DNA of 64,000 bases from contig NZ_BDCG01000013.1 in NCBI RefSeq assembly GCF_001613385.1, positions 62,001-126,000 on the forward strand. Direction: 5' to 3'. Under the pieces are notes generated by a model. The model saw only the letters and a program-made list of their open reading frames with translations, did no database searches and was not told the DNA's origin. The stretch's first letter is position 1. Every line of letters begins with the position of its first letter. This stretch comes from Nocardia flavorosea NBRC 108225 (GTDB lineage Bacteria > Actinomycetota > Actinomycetes > Mycobacteriales > Mycobacteriaceae). This document shows, piece after piece, positions 45,684 to 53,819 of this stretch. The position numbers and the translations under genes were made by a program.

Positions 45684-46262
45684 TCACGAGACCTCCCGGA
45701 CCGCGAGGACGGCCTGGCTCGCCAGACGTGCCGCGACGAACGAAGCGGCCCCGGGCCGCAGGGCGGTCGAAAGTAGCGCTCCGTCGTAGATGACCATCAA
45801 CTGCTCGGCGAGTTCGTCGGCATTTTCCTGGCCTGTCATTGTTTCCAACAGCCGGTCTTTGAGGGCGGCCTTGTGCCGGGCCGCCCACCGGCGTGCCGCG
45901 CTGTCCTGTTCCGGCATCTCGGCGACGGCGAGCGCGAAAGCACAACCACGGAAGCCGGGCGCCTGCGACCGGCGTTCGGCGACAGCGAGGAAGGCGTCGA
46001 ACACCGCGGTAGTGGACGTCTGCTGCCCGATCTGATCGGTGATCGCGGACATGGTGTCGCGATGACGTTTGGCCAGGTATGCCTCGACCAGATCGTCCTT
46101 ACCCTCGAAGTTTCCGTAGAGGGTGCCGCGCGCGACATCGGCTTCGTCCAGAATCCGCTGCACTCCGGTACGGGTGATGCCTTCGGTGTAGAGAAGTCTG
46201 TCGGCCGTATCCATCAGGCGTTCCAGTCCGGGACGTCTGCGGCGTTGTGGAGTCCTGGTCAC
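45684..46262 (-). CDS. TetR family regulator
   Basis: 192 residues. HTH: RLMDTADRLLYTEGITRTGV then ILDEADVARGTLYGNFEGKD (about residues 14-55). The C-terminal domain with FRGCAFALAVAEMPEQDS is of the LmrA/YxaF-type. GTG 46262. A perfect 9-8-9 palindrome sits 29 bp upstream between it and the divergent AhpD-like gene, so it most likely represses itself and the AhpD/aldehyde/alcohol dehydrogenase operon. Confidence 0.87.
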   Translation of the reverse strand: MTRTPQRRRRPGLERLMDTADRLLYTEGITRTGVQRILDEADVARGTLYGNFEGKDDLVEAYLAKRHRDTMSAITDQIGQQTSTTAVFDAFLAVAERRSQAPGFRGCAFALAVAEMPEQDSAARRWAARHKAALKDRLLETMTGQENADELAEQLMVIYDGALLSTALRPGAASFVAARLASQAVLAVREVS

Positions 46263-46290
46263 GGAAGGAGTGTACGGCGAATGATTGACT

Positions 46291-46316
46291 TTAACTAGAT
46301 CGAGTGGTCTAGTTAA
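46291..46316. promoter_or_regulatory. TetR operator (perfect 9-8-9 palindrome)
   Basis: TTAACTAGA and TCTAGTTAA, perfect 9-bp arms around 8 bp, lie between the divergent TetR and AhpD-like starts. This is the clearest operator in the window. Confidence 0.75.
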
Positions 46317-46362
46317 CGAGGTCGATATGTGACCGCTACCACTGGACGATCAGGAAACTCAT

Positions 46363-46713
46363 ATGTGCTTTCACGACCCGTCAGATCGCAAGTACGCCGC
46401 CCATCTGCGCCGCGGTGCGCCCGAGATGATGAAGGCGTATGCCGGCCTCGGGGAGGCGGTGTTCAAGGGCGACGGGCAGATTCCGCAGAAATACCGGGAG
46501 CTCATCGCGATCGGCGTCGCCACAACCACGCAGTGCCCGTTCTGCATCGACTCGCATACCAAGGCCGCGGCCGAGGCCGGCGCCACCGCGGAAGAGCTGG
46601 CGGAGGCCGTGATGGTCGCTGCGGCCCTGCGCGCGGGTGGTGCCGTCACGCACGGGTTCCAGGTCATGAAAACCGCCCACGAAGCCGCGGCCACGGCCGG
46701 TGAACGGGCGTAG
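46363..46713 (+). CDS. Carboxymuconolactone decarboxylase-like / AhpD-fold protein
   Basis: 116 residues. The AhpD-core signature is CPFCIDSHTKAAAEAGATAE, with the redox CxxC and following His, plus IPQKYRELIAIGVATTTQ. AhpD-like proteins reduce disulfides or peroxides; muconolactone decarboxylases share the fold but lack CxxC, so a redox role fits here better. First gene of an operon with an aldehyde and an alcohol dehydrogenase. Confidence 0.88.
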   Translation: MCFHDPSDRKYAAHLRRGAPEMMKAYAGLGEAVFKGDGQIPQKYRELIAIGVATTTQCPFCIDSHTKAAAEAGATAEELAEAVMVAAALRAGGAVTHGFQVMKTAHEAAATAGERA

Positions 46714-46721
46714 GAGGACTT

Positions 46722-48170
46722 ATGACCAGGACTCTCGAACCGGCTGCCACGCCCGCCGATATCATCGTCGTCAGCCCGACTTCCGGGGATACCGTCGCCA
46801 CGCTGCCGTCGGCCACGACCGCCGAGGTGGATGCCGCAATCGCCCGCGCCCGCGGCGCACAGCGCGAATGGTGGGGTATGACGTCCGACGCCCGGAGCAA
46901 GGTGCTGTGGCGCTGGTCGGAACTGCTCGACGAACACGCCGAGGAACTCGCCACGCTGGATGCCCGCTGTACGGGCAAGGTCATCCGTGACGGTCTGTCC
47001 GAGGTGCGTACCGCGGCCCGGTATGCCCGCTACTGGGCCGGGCAGACGGACAAGCTCTTCGGTGACCAGCTCAACGATGTACCGGGCCGGCTCTCGTACA
47101 CGCTGCGTGAACCACTCGGTGTGTTCGGCGTGATCATTCCGTGGAACGCACCCTGCCTCGGCTCCGTTTCCCGTACCCTCCCGCCGTTGGGGTGCGGTAA
47201 CGCGGTCATCGTGAAGCCCTCGGAGTTCTCACCGCTGTCGGCCTTGCGCAATGCCGAACTGGCCCGGGAAGCCGGGATGCCCGAGCACCTGTACCAGGTG
47301 GTCGTCGGTGCCGGTGATATCGGAGCACACTTGGCGGCCCACCCGGGCGTCGACGGAATTTCGTTCACGGGTTCGGTGGAGACCGGCCGCAAGGTCAATA
47401 TCGCTGCCGCCGCGACGTTCAAGCGCACCACACTCGAACTCGGCGGGAAGAGCCCGGTGATCGTCTTCCCCGACGCCGATCTCGACGAGGCGGCCCTCGG
47501 GGTGCTGATCGGCATTCTCATGAACGCCGGGCAGATCTGCGCAGCCAACAGCCGCCTGCTGGTGCACGAGAGCGTCGCCGAGGAGTTCACCGCCAAACTG
47601 CTGGAACGCGCACAGCGAGTCGAGGTCGGTGATCCGCTCGATCCGCGGACCCAGGTCGGTCCGGTGGTGTGCCGGCGCCAATACGACAAGGTCATGGACT
47701 TCATCGCCTCGGCCGAGGCGGAAGGCGCGACCATCGCGGTGGGCGGCGGACGGCCTCTGCACCTGAGCGAAGACCGCGGGCTGTTCATCGCGCCCACCAT
47801 CATCACGAATGTGCGTCCGGATATGCGTGTCAGTCGTGAGGAAGTCTTCGGCCCGGTACTGGGCGTATCGACCTTCGCCACCGAAGAGGAGGCGATAGAG
47901 CTGGCCAACGACAGCGAATTCGGTCTGTCCTCCTATGTCTGGACAACAGACGGTGCCCGCTTGCACCGGATGGCCGAACGTATCGAGTCGGGAGTCGTCC
48001 ACGGCAACACCTATCTGGTGATGGATGTGCAGCTTCCCTTCGGGGGTTTCAAGAACAGCGGCGTGAGCAACGCGTTCGGGAACGAGGCCATCGAAGCCTG
48101 TACCCAGGTTAAACGCGTCACTGTGCGAACCGGGGCCGGACCCTTGCCCAGCCCGTGGCCCGGGGTGTGA
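46722..48170 (+). CDS. Aldehyde dehydrogenase (NAD-dependent)
   Basis: 482 residues. Key residues: VIIPWNAPCLGS (oxyanion Asn), ISFTGSVETGR (cofactor), LELGGKSPVIVF (general base Glu) and NAGQICAANSRLLV (catalytic Cys near 285), plus EEVFGPVL. It oxidises an aldehyde to an acid; the substrate is unknown, but its neighbours suggest the aldehyde product of the TPP enzyme in this island. GGAGGA lies upstream, 8 bp after the AhpD-like stop. Confidence 0.94.
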   Translation: MTRTLEPAATPADIIVVSPTSGDTVATLPSATTAEVDAAIARARGAQREWWGMTSDARSKVLWRWSELLDEHAEELATLDARCTGKVIRDGLSEVRTAARYARYWAGQTDKLFGDQLNDVPGRLSYTLREPLGVFGVIIPWNAPCLGSVSRTLPPLGCGNAVIVKPSEFSPLSALRNAELAREAGMPEHLYQVVVGAGDIGAHLAAHPGVDGISFTGSVETGRKVNIAAAATFKRTTLELGGKSPVIVFPDADLDEAALGVLIGILMNAGQICAANSRLLVHESVAEEFTAKLLERAQRVEVGDPLDPRTQVGPVVCRRQYDKVMDFIASAEAEGATIAVGGGRPLHLSEDRGLFIAPTIITNVRPDMRVSREEVFGPVLGVSTFATEEEAIELANDSEFGLSSYVWTTDGARLHRMAERIESGVVHGNTYLVMDVQLPFGGFKNSGVSNAFGNEAIEACTQVKRVTVRTGAGPLPSPWPGV

Positions 48171-48181
48171 GGAGATAGCCG

Positions 48182-49249
48182 ATGCCCACGACAACACGGG
48201 CCTATTTCCAGCGGGAACCGAACGGTGCTCTCGAGCTGGATACCGTAACGCTCGGCGATCCGAAACCGCATTCGGTGCGGGTACGTATCACCGCGACAGG
48301 CGTATGCCAGAGCCAGATCTACTGGATGAGCCAACCCCGTCCCGAACCGCTGTTGTTCGGGCACGAGGGGCACGGGATCGTCGAGGAGGTCGGTTCGGCG
48401 GTCACCCGCGTCGCGGCCGGGGACTCGGTGCTGGTCACCTGGCTGCCCGGCGAGCGTAGCGCCACACGCGCGCCGGAACGCACCGAAGCCGTTCTCGCCG
48501 ACGGATCTACGGCTTTCTGGAGCAATGTCAACACCTGGGCCGAGCACACGGTGGTCGACGAGGAATACCTGATCCGGTTACCCGCGGAGATCACCGATCC
48601 TGCCATCGGGCTGGTCGGCTGCGCGGTGCCCACCGGAGCCGGTGCGGTGATCAATGCCGCCGATGTGCGGGCCGGGGACGCGGTGGCCGTGATCGGGCTC
48701 GGCGGTGTGGGCCTGTCGGCGGTTGTCGCCGCCGCGGCCCGCGATGCCGCGGTCGTCTACGCGGTCGATATCGCCGGCGACAAGCTGGAGTTCGCACGCC
48801 ACTTCGGTGCCTCGCATACTGTCGATTCCACGACCACCGATCTGGCCCAGATCGCGCACACCAGCGTGGTCAGCCGGACCGGATTGCCCGGGTTCGACAA
48901 GGTGATCGATTGTGTCGGCAGTACCGCGACCATCAATCAGTCGATCGCAGCAGTGCACGCGGGCCGGGTGTCATTGCATCGCGGCGGAGTTGTCGTCGTC
49001 GTCGGGGTGCCGAAAGGTGATGTCCCAATCGACGCGATTCAGCTTCTGACACAGGAGAAGTCGCTGCTGGGCACGCTCGGTGGCAGTTGTACGCACGAAC
49101 AGTTGAACGAACTGTGCCGGTGGAGTCTGGACGGGCGGCTGGACCTGGGCCGTCTGGTCACCGACCGTTACGGCTTCGACGATCTGCCGAAGGCGGTCGA
49201 GGCGTTGCGTGCCGGGAAGATCCTCGGCCGCGCGCTCGTGACGATGTAG
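48182..49249 (+). CDS. Medium-chain alcohol dehydrogenase lacking the structural zinc lobe
   Basis: 355 residues. Catalytic zinc ligands remain: ATGVCQSQIYW (Cys near 41), LLFGHEGHGIVEEVG (His) and LVGCAVPTGAGA (Cys near 150). The NAD-binding stretch is VIGLGGVGLSAVVAA. But the four-cysteine structural-zinc loop that normally follows GDxVxxxW is replaced by WLPGERSATRAPERTEAVL, with none of the cysteines. Interconverts an alcohol and an aldehyde; acting with the aldehyde dehydrogenase 11 bp upstream. A strong terminator follows. Confidence 0.88.
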   Translation: MPTTTRAYFQREPNGALELDTVTLGDPKPHSVRVRITATGVCQSQIYWMSQPRPEPLLFGHEGHGIVEEVGSAVTRVAAGDSVLVTWLPGERSATRAPERTEAVLADGSTAFWSNVNTWAEHTVVDEEYLIRLPAEITDPAIGLVGCAVPTGAGAVINAADVRAGDAVAVIGLGGVGLSAVVAAAARDAAVVYAVDIAGDKLEFARHFGASHTVDSTTTDLAQIAHTSVVSRTGLPGFDKVIDCVGSTATINQSIAAVHAGRVSLHRGGVVVVVGVPKGDVPIDAIQLLTQEKSLLGTLGGSCTHEQLNELCRWSLDGRLDLGRLVTDRYGFDDLPKAVEALRAGKILGRALVTM

Positions 49250-49270
49250 CCCACCGTACGCCGACCGAAA

Positions 49271-49305
49271 AGGCCGGGTACCCCGGATGAGGGGGTACCC
49301 GGCCT
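49271..49305. terminator. Strong bidirectional terminator
   Basis: Perfect 14-bp arms (AGGCCGGGTACCCC and complement) with a 7-base loop and flanking A- and TCTTC runs, between the alcohol dehydrogenase gene and the facing ten-gene operon. Confidence 0.85.
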
Positions 49306-49334
49306 CTTCGTGACCCGAGCCCGTAGGAGTGCGG

Positions 49335-49931
49335 CTACCGCGGCACCGCCCAGGCCGAGACGAAGGTCTTGACCGAACCGTCGGCCGTGTTGTAACTGCG
49401 GCGCGGCAAGGTACCGATATCCGCGCCGTAGACGTGGATACCGACACACGGTACATCCGACGCCGCGGCCACCGCGTGCACATCCTGATCGGTGGTGCAG
49501 CAGACCTCGACATCACCGGGCCGCAGGAAATCCTCGCCCAAGAAGCTCAGTCCGTTCGGCGACCCGGCGTCGGGGGCGTATCGCCGCTCCTTCTCCAGCC
49601 CGGCGACGATGCCGATGACTCCCCAGGTTCCGTGGTCGTGGACGGGGGTTTCCTGCCCGACGTTCCATACCGCGGAGGCGATGCTGAACGAACGGTCCGC
49701 AGCGACGTGCAGTGGATACATTACGTAGTGATCCGGGTTCGGTGCGCGCAGCGGTTCGGGAATGACAACACCTCTGCCCAGCCAGGCCCGCAGATGTTCG
49801 GCGACCGCGGCGGTCACGGCGTACTCATCGGTGCCCTTCGCCGCGACTTCGTACTCGACCGCCGCCACGAACTCGACGAATGCGTCGAACCCGTCGATAT
49901 CGGTGGCCTCGGCGGAGATCCCGGGGGTCAT
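49335..49931 (-). CDS. Cysteine-dioxygenase-like cupin metalloenzyme
   Basis: 198 residues of the cysteine dioxygenase superfamily. The first two iron ligands are in TPVHDHGTWGVIGIVAGLE (His-x-His near 107-109); the third His is probably in DQDVHAVAAASD, followed by the typical strand VGIHVYGADIG. The branch is the poorly studied 'double-stranded beta-helix, CDO-like' group, distinct from true cysteine dioxygenase; thiol dioxygenases add O2 to a thiol to make a sulfinate. Last gene of the operon, its ATG overlapping the preceding stop by 4 bp. Confidence 0.82.
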   Translation of the reverse strand: MTPGISAEATDIDGFDAFVEFVAAVEYEVAAKGTDEYAVTAAVAEHLRAWLGRGVVIPEPLRAPNPDHYVMYPLHVAADRSFSIASAVWNVGQETPVHDHGTWGVIGIVAGLEKERRYAPDAGSPNGLSFLGEDFLRPGDVEVCCTTDQDVHAVAAASDVPCVGIHVYGADIGTLPRRSYNTADGSVKTFVSAWAVPR

Positions 49932-50698
49932 GACTGTTCCTCTCGTGGGGTGGTCGGACGTGCCCGCCGGGCGAACTGTGTCATCGCGGCGGCGAGATCG
50001 GGTCGGTTGATCAGGGACCGGGTGAGATCCGCCAGACCGGCCGGGTCGCCGGTGGCCGTCGCGGCCTTCAGGGCGCGCAGGGTGGCCGGTTCCCGGCGGA
50101 CCGCGGAACGGATGAGGCGGCCGAGCTCGGCGTCGATCCGGGGCGGTTCGGTGAGTTGATCGAGCAGTCCGAGCCGGTGGGCTTCCGCGGCATCGACCCG
50201 GTCACCCGTGGCGGCCAGTCGTACAGCGGCCGCATCGCCGATGACCGCGGCCAGACGCCGGGTGCCGAGGACCACGCCGAAAGCCGACCCCGGGAAGCGC
50301 AGGGACGCCTGGTCGGTGCCGATCCGCATATCGCAGGCCAGCGCGAGGTCGGCGCCGGCCCCGACCGCGGCCCCTTCCAGCACCGCAATCGTCAGCATTG
50401 CGCTGGATTGCAGGCGCTCCAGCAGACCGCCGATACGCAGGAATCGCCAGACCAGCTCCGAGGTGGACGCATCCGGTACGTCGTCGAGATCGAAACCGGC
50501 GCAGAAGGTCCCGGCCGCCGAGCGGATCACCAGCGCCCGGCAGGCCTGTGCTTCGGCATCGTCCACCGCTCGGGTCAGCGCATCGACCGTATCGGCATCG
50601 AGCGCGTTCGCCCGGTCGACACGTTCGAGGGTGACGGTGGCGAGGTCGTCGACGACAGTGAGCTCGACCGCCGCCGGAACCGTTGTCAGCTCGCCCAT
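49928..50698 (-). CDS. Enoyl-CoA hydratase/isomerase family protein (1)
   Basis: 256 residues of the crotonase fold. The oxyanion hole appears in AGTFCAGFDLDDV (first strand) and GAAVGAGADLALACDMRIG (second, near 110). At the two glutamate positions of true hydratases, sequence reads DLALACDMRIG and FPGSAFGVVLGTRRL, so only part of the hydratase machinery is obvious; isomerase, hydrolase or lyase action is possible. Overlaps its neighbours on both sides. Confidence 0.87.
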   Translation of the reverse strand: MGELTTVPAAVELTVVDDLATVTLERVDRANALDADTVDALTRAVDDAEAQACRALVIRSAAGTFCAGFDLDDVPDASTSELVWRFLRIGGLLERLQSSAMLTIAVLEGAAVGAGADLALACDMRIGTDQASLRFPGSAFGVVLGTRRLAAVIGDAAAVRLAATGDRVDAAEAHRLGLLDQLTEPPRIDAELGRLIRSAVRREPATLRALKAATATGDPAGLADLTRSLINRPDLAAAMTQFARRARPTTPREEQS

Positions 50699-51861
50699 TC
50701 GACGGCCACCTCCGTGGTGTGCTCACCCAACCGTGGTGGCCTCCGGGAGGTGTGCGGCGCGGCATTCGAAATACGCGCGGGGAATGCCAGATCCGAAACC
50801 TCACCGAGGACCGGGACCTCGACCGTGGTCAGCAGTCCGGTCTGCACGACATGCGGATCCGCGAGGATTTCCGCGAAGGTGTTGATGGGGCCGCAGGGTA
50901 CGCCGTGCGTGCTGAGCACCTTCACCCAGTGATCGGCTGTCCGGGTGGTGAAGGTTTCCTCGAGCAACCCGGCGAGCACGGTCTGGTGCGCGACCCGGTC
51001 GGCCTGGCTCGCGAAGCGGGGATCGTCGAGCAATTCGGGGCGCTCGGCCGCCGCGCACACCGCATGCCACAGCCGATCGTTGCCGGCGGCCAGCGTGAAC
51101 CAGCGGTCGCTGGCCCGGAAGGCCTGGTACGGCGCGTTCCGGGGATGGGCACTGCCCAATGCCTTGGGCGCACGGCCGGTTCCCCAGAACTCGCTGACCT
51201 GCAGGGCGGAGGTGGCCAGGAGGCAATCGAGCATCGGGACATCCACATGATGGGACCGTGTCCCGGCGTCCGGTGCGGCGAGCAGCGCGCTGACGGTCAT
51301 CGCGGCGTAGAGCCCGGTGATGAAATCCGCGACGGGTACACCGGATTTGACCGGTTCGCCCCCGTCGGCGCCGGTGACGCTCATCAACCCGCTCATGCCC
51401 TGGATGACGACGTCGAAGGCCCCTCTGTCGCGATAGGGGCTGGTGAGCCCGTATCCCGAGATCGAGCAGAAAACGACTCCGCGGTGCTCGGCCTCGATGG
51501 ATTCGTAGCCCAGGCCCAGGCGATCGAGGACCCCGGGACGGTAGTTCTGCACGACGGCATCCGCGGAGAGCATCAGCCTGCGCACCATCGCGTTCTGTTC
51601 GGGATCCTTGAGATCGGCCACCACCGACCGTTTGTTGCGGTTGAGCGAGGTGAAGTTGTAACTGAAGCGGTCACCATGTTCGTCCGACCCGATCGGTGGC
51701 CAGTTACGCATCTGGTCGCCGGCGGGTGGTTCGACTTTGACCACGTCGGCGCCCAGGTCGGCCAGCAACATGCCGGCGAACGGCCCCGCGGCCACGTGGC
51801 CGAATTCGACGACACGTTTTCCCTTCAGCGGGAGGTAGTCCGGTGTATCAGCGGATTTCAT
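50686..51861 (-). CDS. Family III CoA-transferase (canonical)
   Basis: 391 residues. VVEFGHVAAGPFAGMLLADL at the head, NKRSVVADLKDPE and NYRPGVLDRLGLGYE are hallmarks of the CaiB/BaiF family. The catalytic Asp that forms the acyl-anhydride is present in RGAFDVVIQGMSGLMSVTG (near residue 158). It moves CoA from a donor acyl-CoA to an organic acid. It is the only one of the three transferases in this operon with a standard active site. Confidence 0.92.
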   Translation of the reverse strand: MKSADTPDYLPLKGKRVVEFGHVAAGPFAGMLLADLGADVVKVEPPAGDQMRNWPPIGSDEHGDRFSYNFTSLNRNKRSVVADLKDPEQNAMVRRLMLSADAVVQNYRPGVLDRLGLGYESIEAEHRGVVFCSISGYGLTSPYRDRGAFDVVIQGMSGLMSVTGADGGEPVKSGVPVADFITGLYAAMTVSALLAAPDAGTRSHHVDVPMLDCLLATSALQVSEFWGTGRAPKALGSAHPRNAPYQAFRASDRWFTLAAGNDRLWHAVCAAAERPELLDDPRFASQADRVAHQTVLAGLLEETFTTRTADHWVKVLSTHGVPCGPINTFAEILADPHVVQTGLLTTVEVPVLGEVSDLAFPARISNAAPHTSRRPPRLGEHTTEVAVEWAS

Positions 51862-51873
51862 GCCTATCAGTCC

Positions 51874-52614
51874 TTACCGCCCCCGGAACACGGGGGGCCT
51901 CTTCTCGCGGAAGGCAGCAATGCCTTCCTGCATATCGGAACTGGACGAGATGCGGCCGAGAGCACGCCCGGTCCGCACGTGCTGCTCGACCCTGCCCTGG
52001 CCTACGTGCTCGTCGATGAGATCCTTCGCGGCACGAACGACAAGCGGTGCCGAGTCGGCGAGCTTTTTCGCCCACTCTTCGGCGAGCGCGATATGTTCGC
52101 CGGTGCCGACGACGGCGTTGATCATTCCGACGTCATGGGCGCGGGCCGCGGCGATCGGATTGCCGAGCATCAGGAATTCGGCGGCGATCTTATGGGGCAC
52201 CCGGGTGACGATCCCGGACGCCAGGCCGCCGAAGGCGCCGACTTTGCCCTCCGGATAACTGAACCGCGCGTCGTCGGTCGCGACGATCAGATCGCAGTAC
52301 TGCACCAGCACCCAGCCGGCGCCGATACAGTGCCCGGCGACGGCCGCGACGACCGGTTTCTGCACCTCGACATTCAATCCGGGCACACACCGCCACATAT
52401 CGAGACTCACGGCATCGAGATCGATCCCGGCGCAGAACGCACGGTCTCCTTCGGCGGTCAGCACGGCCGCCTGTTCGTCGGCGTGCTCGAGGCGGTGCCA
52501 GGCCACTTCCAGGCCGGTGATCATCTCCGGCGACAGGACATTTAGCTTCCCGGGATTTCGCAGCGTGATCACCGCGATATTGCCGCGGACTTCGTAGTCG
52601 ACCGTTCCACTCAT
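51874..52614 (-). CDS. Enoyl-CoA hydratase/isomerase family protein (2)
   Basis: 246 residues. Crotonase signatures: IAVITLRNPGKLNVLSPEM, DRAFCAGIDLDAVSL (oxyanion strand 1), AAVAGHCIGAGWVLVQYCDL (strand 2, near 98) and FSYPEGKVGAFGGLASGIV with the Glu position occupied (PEGKVG). Most like hydratase/isomerases acting on a short CoA thioester. Starts with a 4-bp overlap on the upstream transferase gene. Confidence 0.9.
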   Translation of the reverse strand: MSGTVDYEVRGNIAVITLRNPGKLNVLSPEMITGLEVAWHRLEHADEQAAVLTAEGDRAFCAGIDLDAVSLDMWRCVPGLNVEVQKPVVAAVAGHCIGAGWVLVQYCDLIVATDDARFSYPEGKVGAFGGLASGIVTRVPHKIAAEFLMLGNPIAAARAHDVGMINAVVGTGEHIALAEEWAKKLADSAPLVVRAAKDLIDEHVGQGRVEQHVRTGRALGRISSSSDMQEGIAAFREKRPPVFRGR

Positions 52615-53819
52615 GCCGTCGCCGCCTCGGAGGTGACCGGCAGGTAGTGTGCGGTGTGTTCGCCGAGCAGCGGAGCGGGCCGGTCCGGGCGTGTATGCCG
52701 GCCGTCGATCCGCAGGGGCAGACCGGGATAGGGGTGCCGGCCTGCGCTGGGATGGTCGAGCGTGGTGAAGAACCCGGTCGCGGCCAATTGCGGATCGTTC
52801 GACAGTTCGGCGGGCCCGGCCGATATTCCGGCCGGGACCCCGGCGCACTGGAGCGCATCGACCACGGCACCGGAATCCGTGACGGTAGCGGCCCACTCGG
52901 TGACCAGCGCCTCGACCTGCTCGATATCGGTCCGGCGCCGCGCCTTCACGGCCCAGTCCGCCGTGACCTCGAAACCGTCGAGGCGTATGCGCTGCGCGAG
53001 TGCAGACCACTGGTCGTCGTCGTGGATGCCGACCGCCAGCCGTTGGCCGTCACCCGTCCGGTACAAGCCGTGCGGAACGCCGGTGGGGTCACCGTTGAGA
53101 CGCGAGGTCTGCGCCGTCCCCCGGGATTCGGCCACGAAAGCCTCCCCGAACAGCGGCATCATCGCCTCGGACTGCGGAATCTCGATATGGCACCCGCGTC
53201 CGGTCTCGCGCCGGCGCACCAGTGCCGTGACCACGGCACTGGCCGCGAACAGCCCACCGACGGGATCGCCGATGGCGAATCCCGTGAGCACCGGCCCGTG
53301 TTCGTCGCCGGACAGCCAGGTGTTGCCGCTGGCGGCGTCGAACTGGGCGCCGAAACCGGCGGCAGACGCCTGCGGGGAGGTCGAGGGGAACGCGGTCATC
53401 TCGACGACGATCACGGCCGGGTTGATATCGGCGAGTTCCCGGTATCCGAATCCCATCCGGGAAAGCACACCGGCGCGATAGTTGGAGACCACGACATCGC
53501 AGGTCGCCACCAATTCCCTCGCCGCGGCTCGCCCCTCGTCGGATTTGAGGTCGAGGGCGACGCTGTGCTTGCCGACGTTCTGCGTGTTGAACCACGCATT
53601 GCGATTGAGCGGGTCCGTACCGTAGTCGGCGTCGGGATAGCGCAGGCGCAGATCCGCGCCCGTGCCGCGGAGAATGTCCGGACGGGTGAAGTTCTCGATT
53701 TTGAGCACCTCCGCACCGAGCGCGGCGAGCACTCGGGTCGACATCGGGCCCGACCAGACATGGGTCAGATCGAAGATACGCACCCCGGCCAAGGGTCGTG
53801 CCGCAGTGTCGCCGGTCAT
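52611..53819 (-). CDS. Family III CoA-transferase-like protein, non-canonical active site
   Basis: 402 residues. Fold markers are intact: VRIFDLTHVWSGPMSTRVLA, AEVLKIENFTRPD, GKHSVALDLKSDEGR, NYRAGVLSRMGFGYREL. Where the catalytic Asp is expected (RGxFDxxxQxxSG), the sequence is AAGFGAQFDAASGNTWLSG, with Gly at the equivalent place if the SG is aligned. So it may be an inactive partner, use another residue, or act as an acyl-CoA racemase-type member of the same superfamily. Joined to both neighbours by ATGA-type overlaps. Confidence 0.85.
   Translation of the reverse strand: MTGDTAARPLAGVRIFDLTHVWSGPMSTRVLAALGAEVLKIENFTRPDILRGTGADLRLRYPDADYGTDPLNRNAWFNTQNVGKHSVALDLKSDEGRAAARELVATCDVVVSNYRAGVLSRMGFGYRELADINPAVIVVEMTAFPSTSPQASAAGFGAQFDAASGNTWLSGDEHGPVLTGFAIGDPVGGLFAASAVVTALVRRRETGRGCHIEIPQSEAMMPLFGEAFVAESRGTAQTSRLNGDPTGVPHGLYRTGDGQRLAVGIHDDDQWSALAQRIRLDGFEVTADWAVKARRRTDIEQVEALVTEWAATVTDSGAVVDALQCAGVPAGISAGPAELSNDPQLAATGFFTTLDHPSAGRHPYPGLPLRIDGRHTRPDRPAPLLGEHTAHYLPVTSEAATA

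Noticed and set aside
50683-52545. A 620-codon plus-strand frame opposite the CoA-transferase and crotonase genes
   Set aside because: Antisense shadow: composition is typical of mirrored high-GC third positions and it spans several operon junctions.
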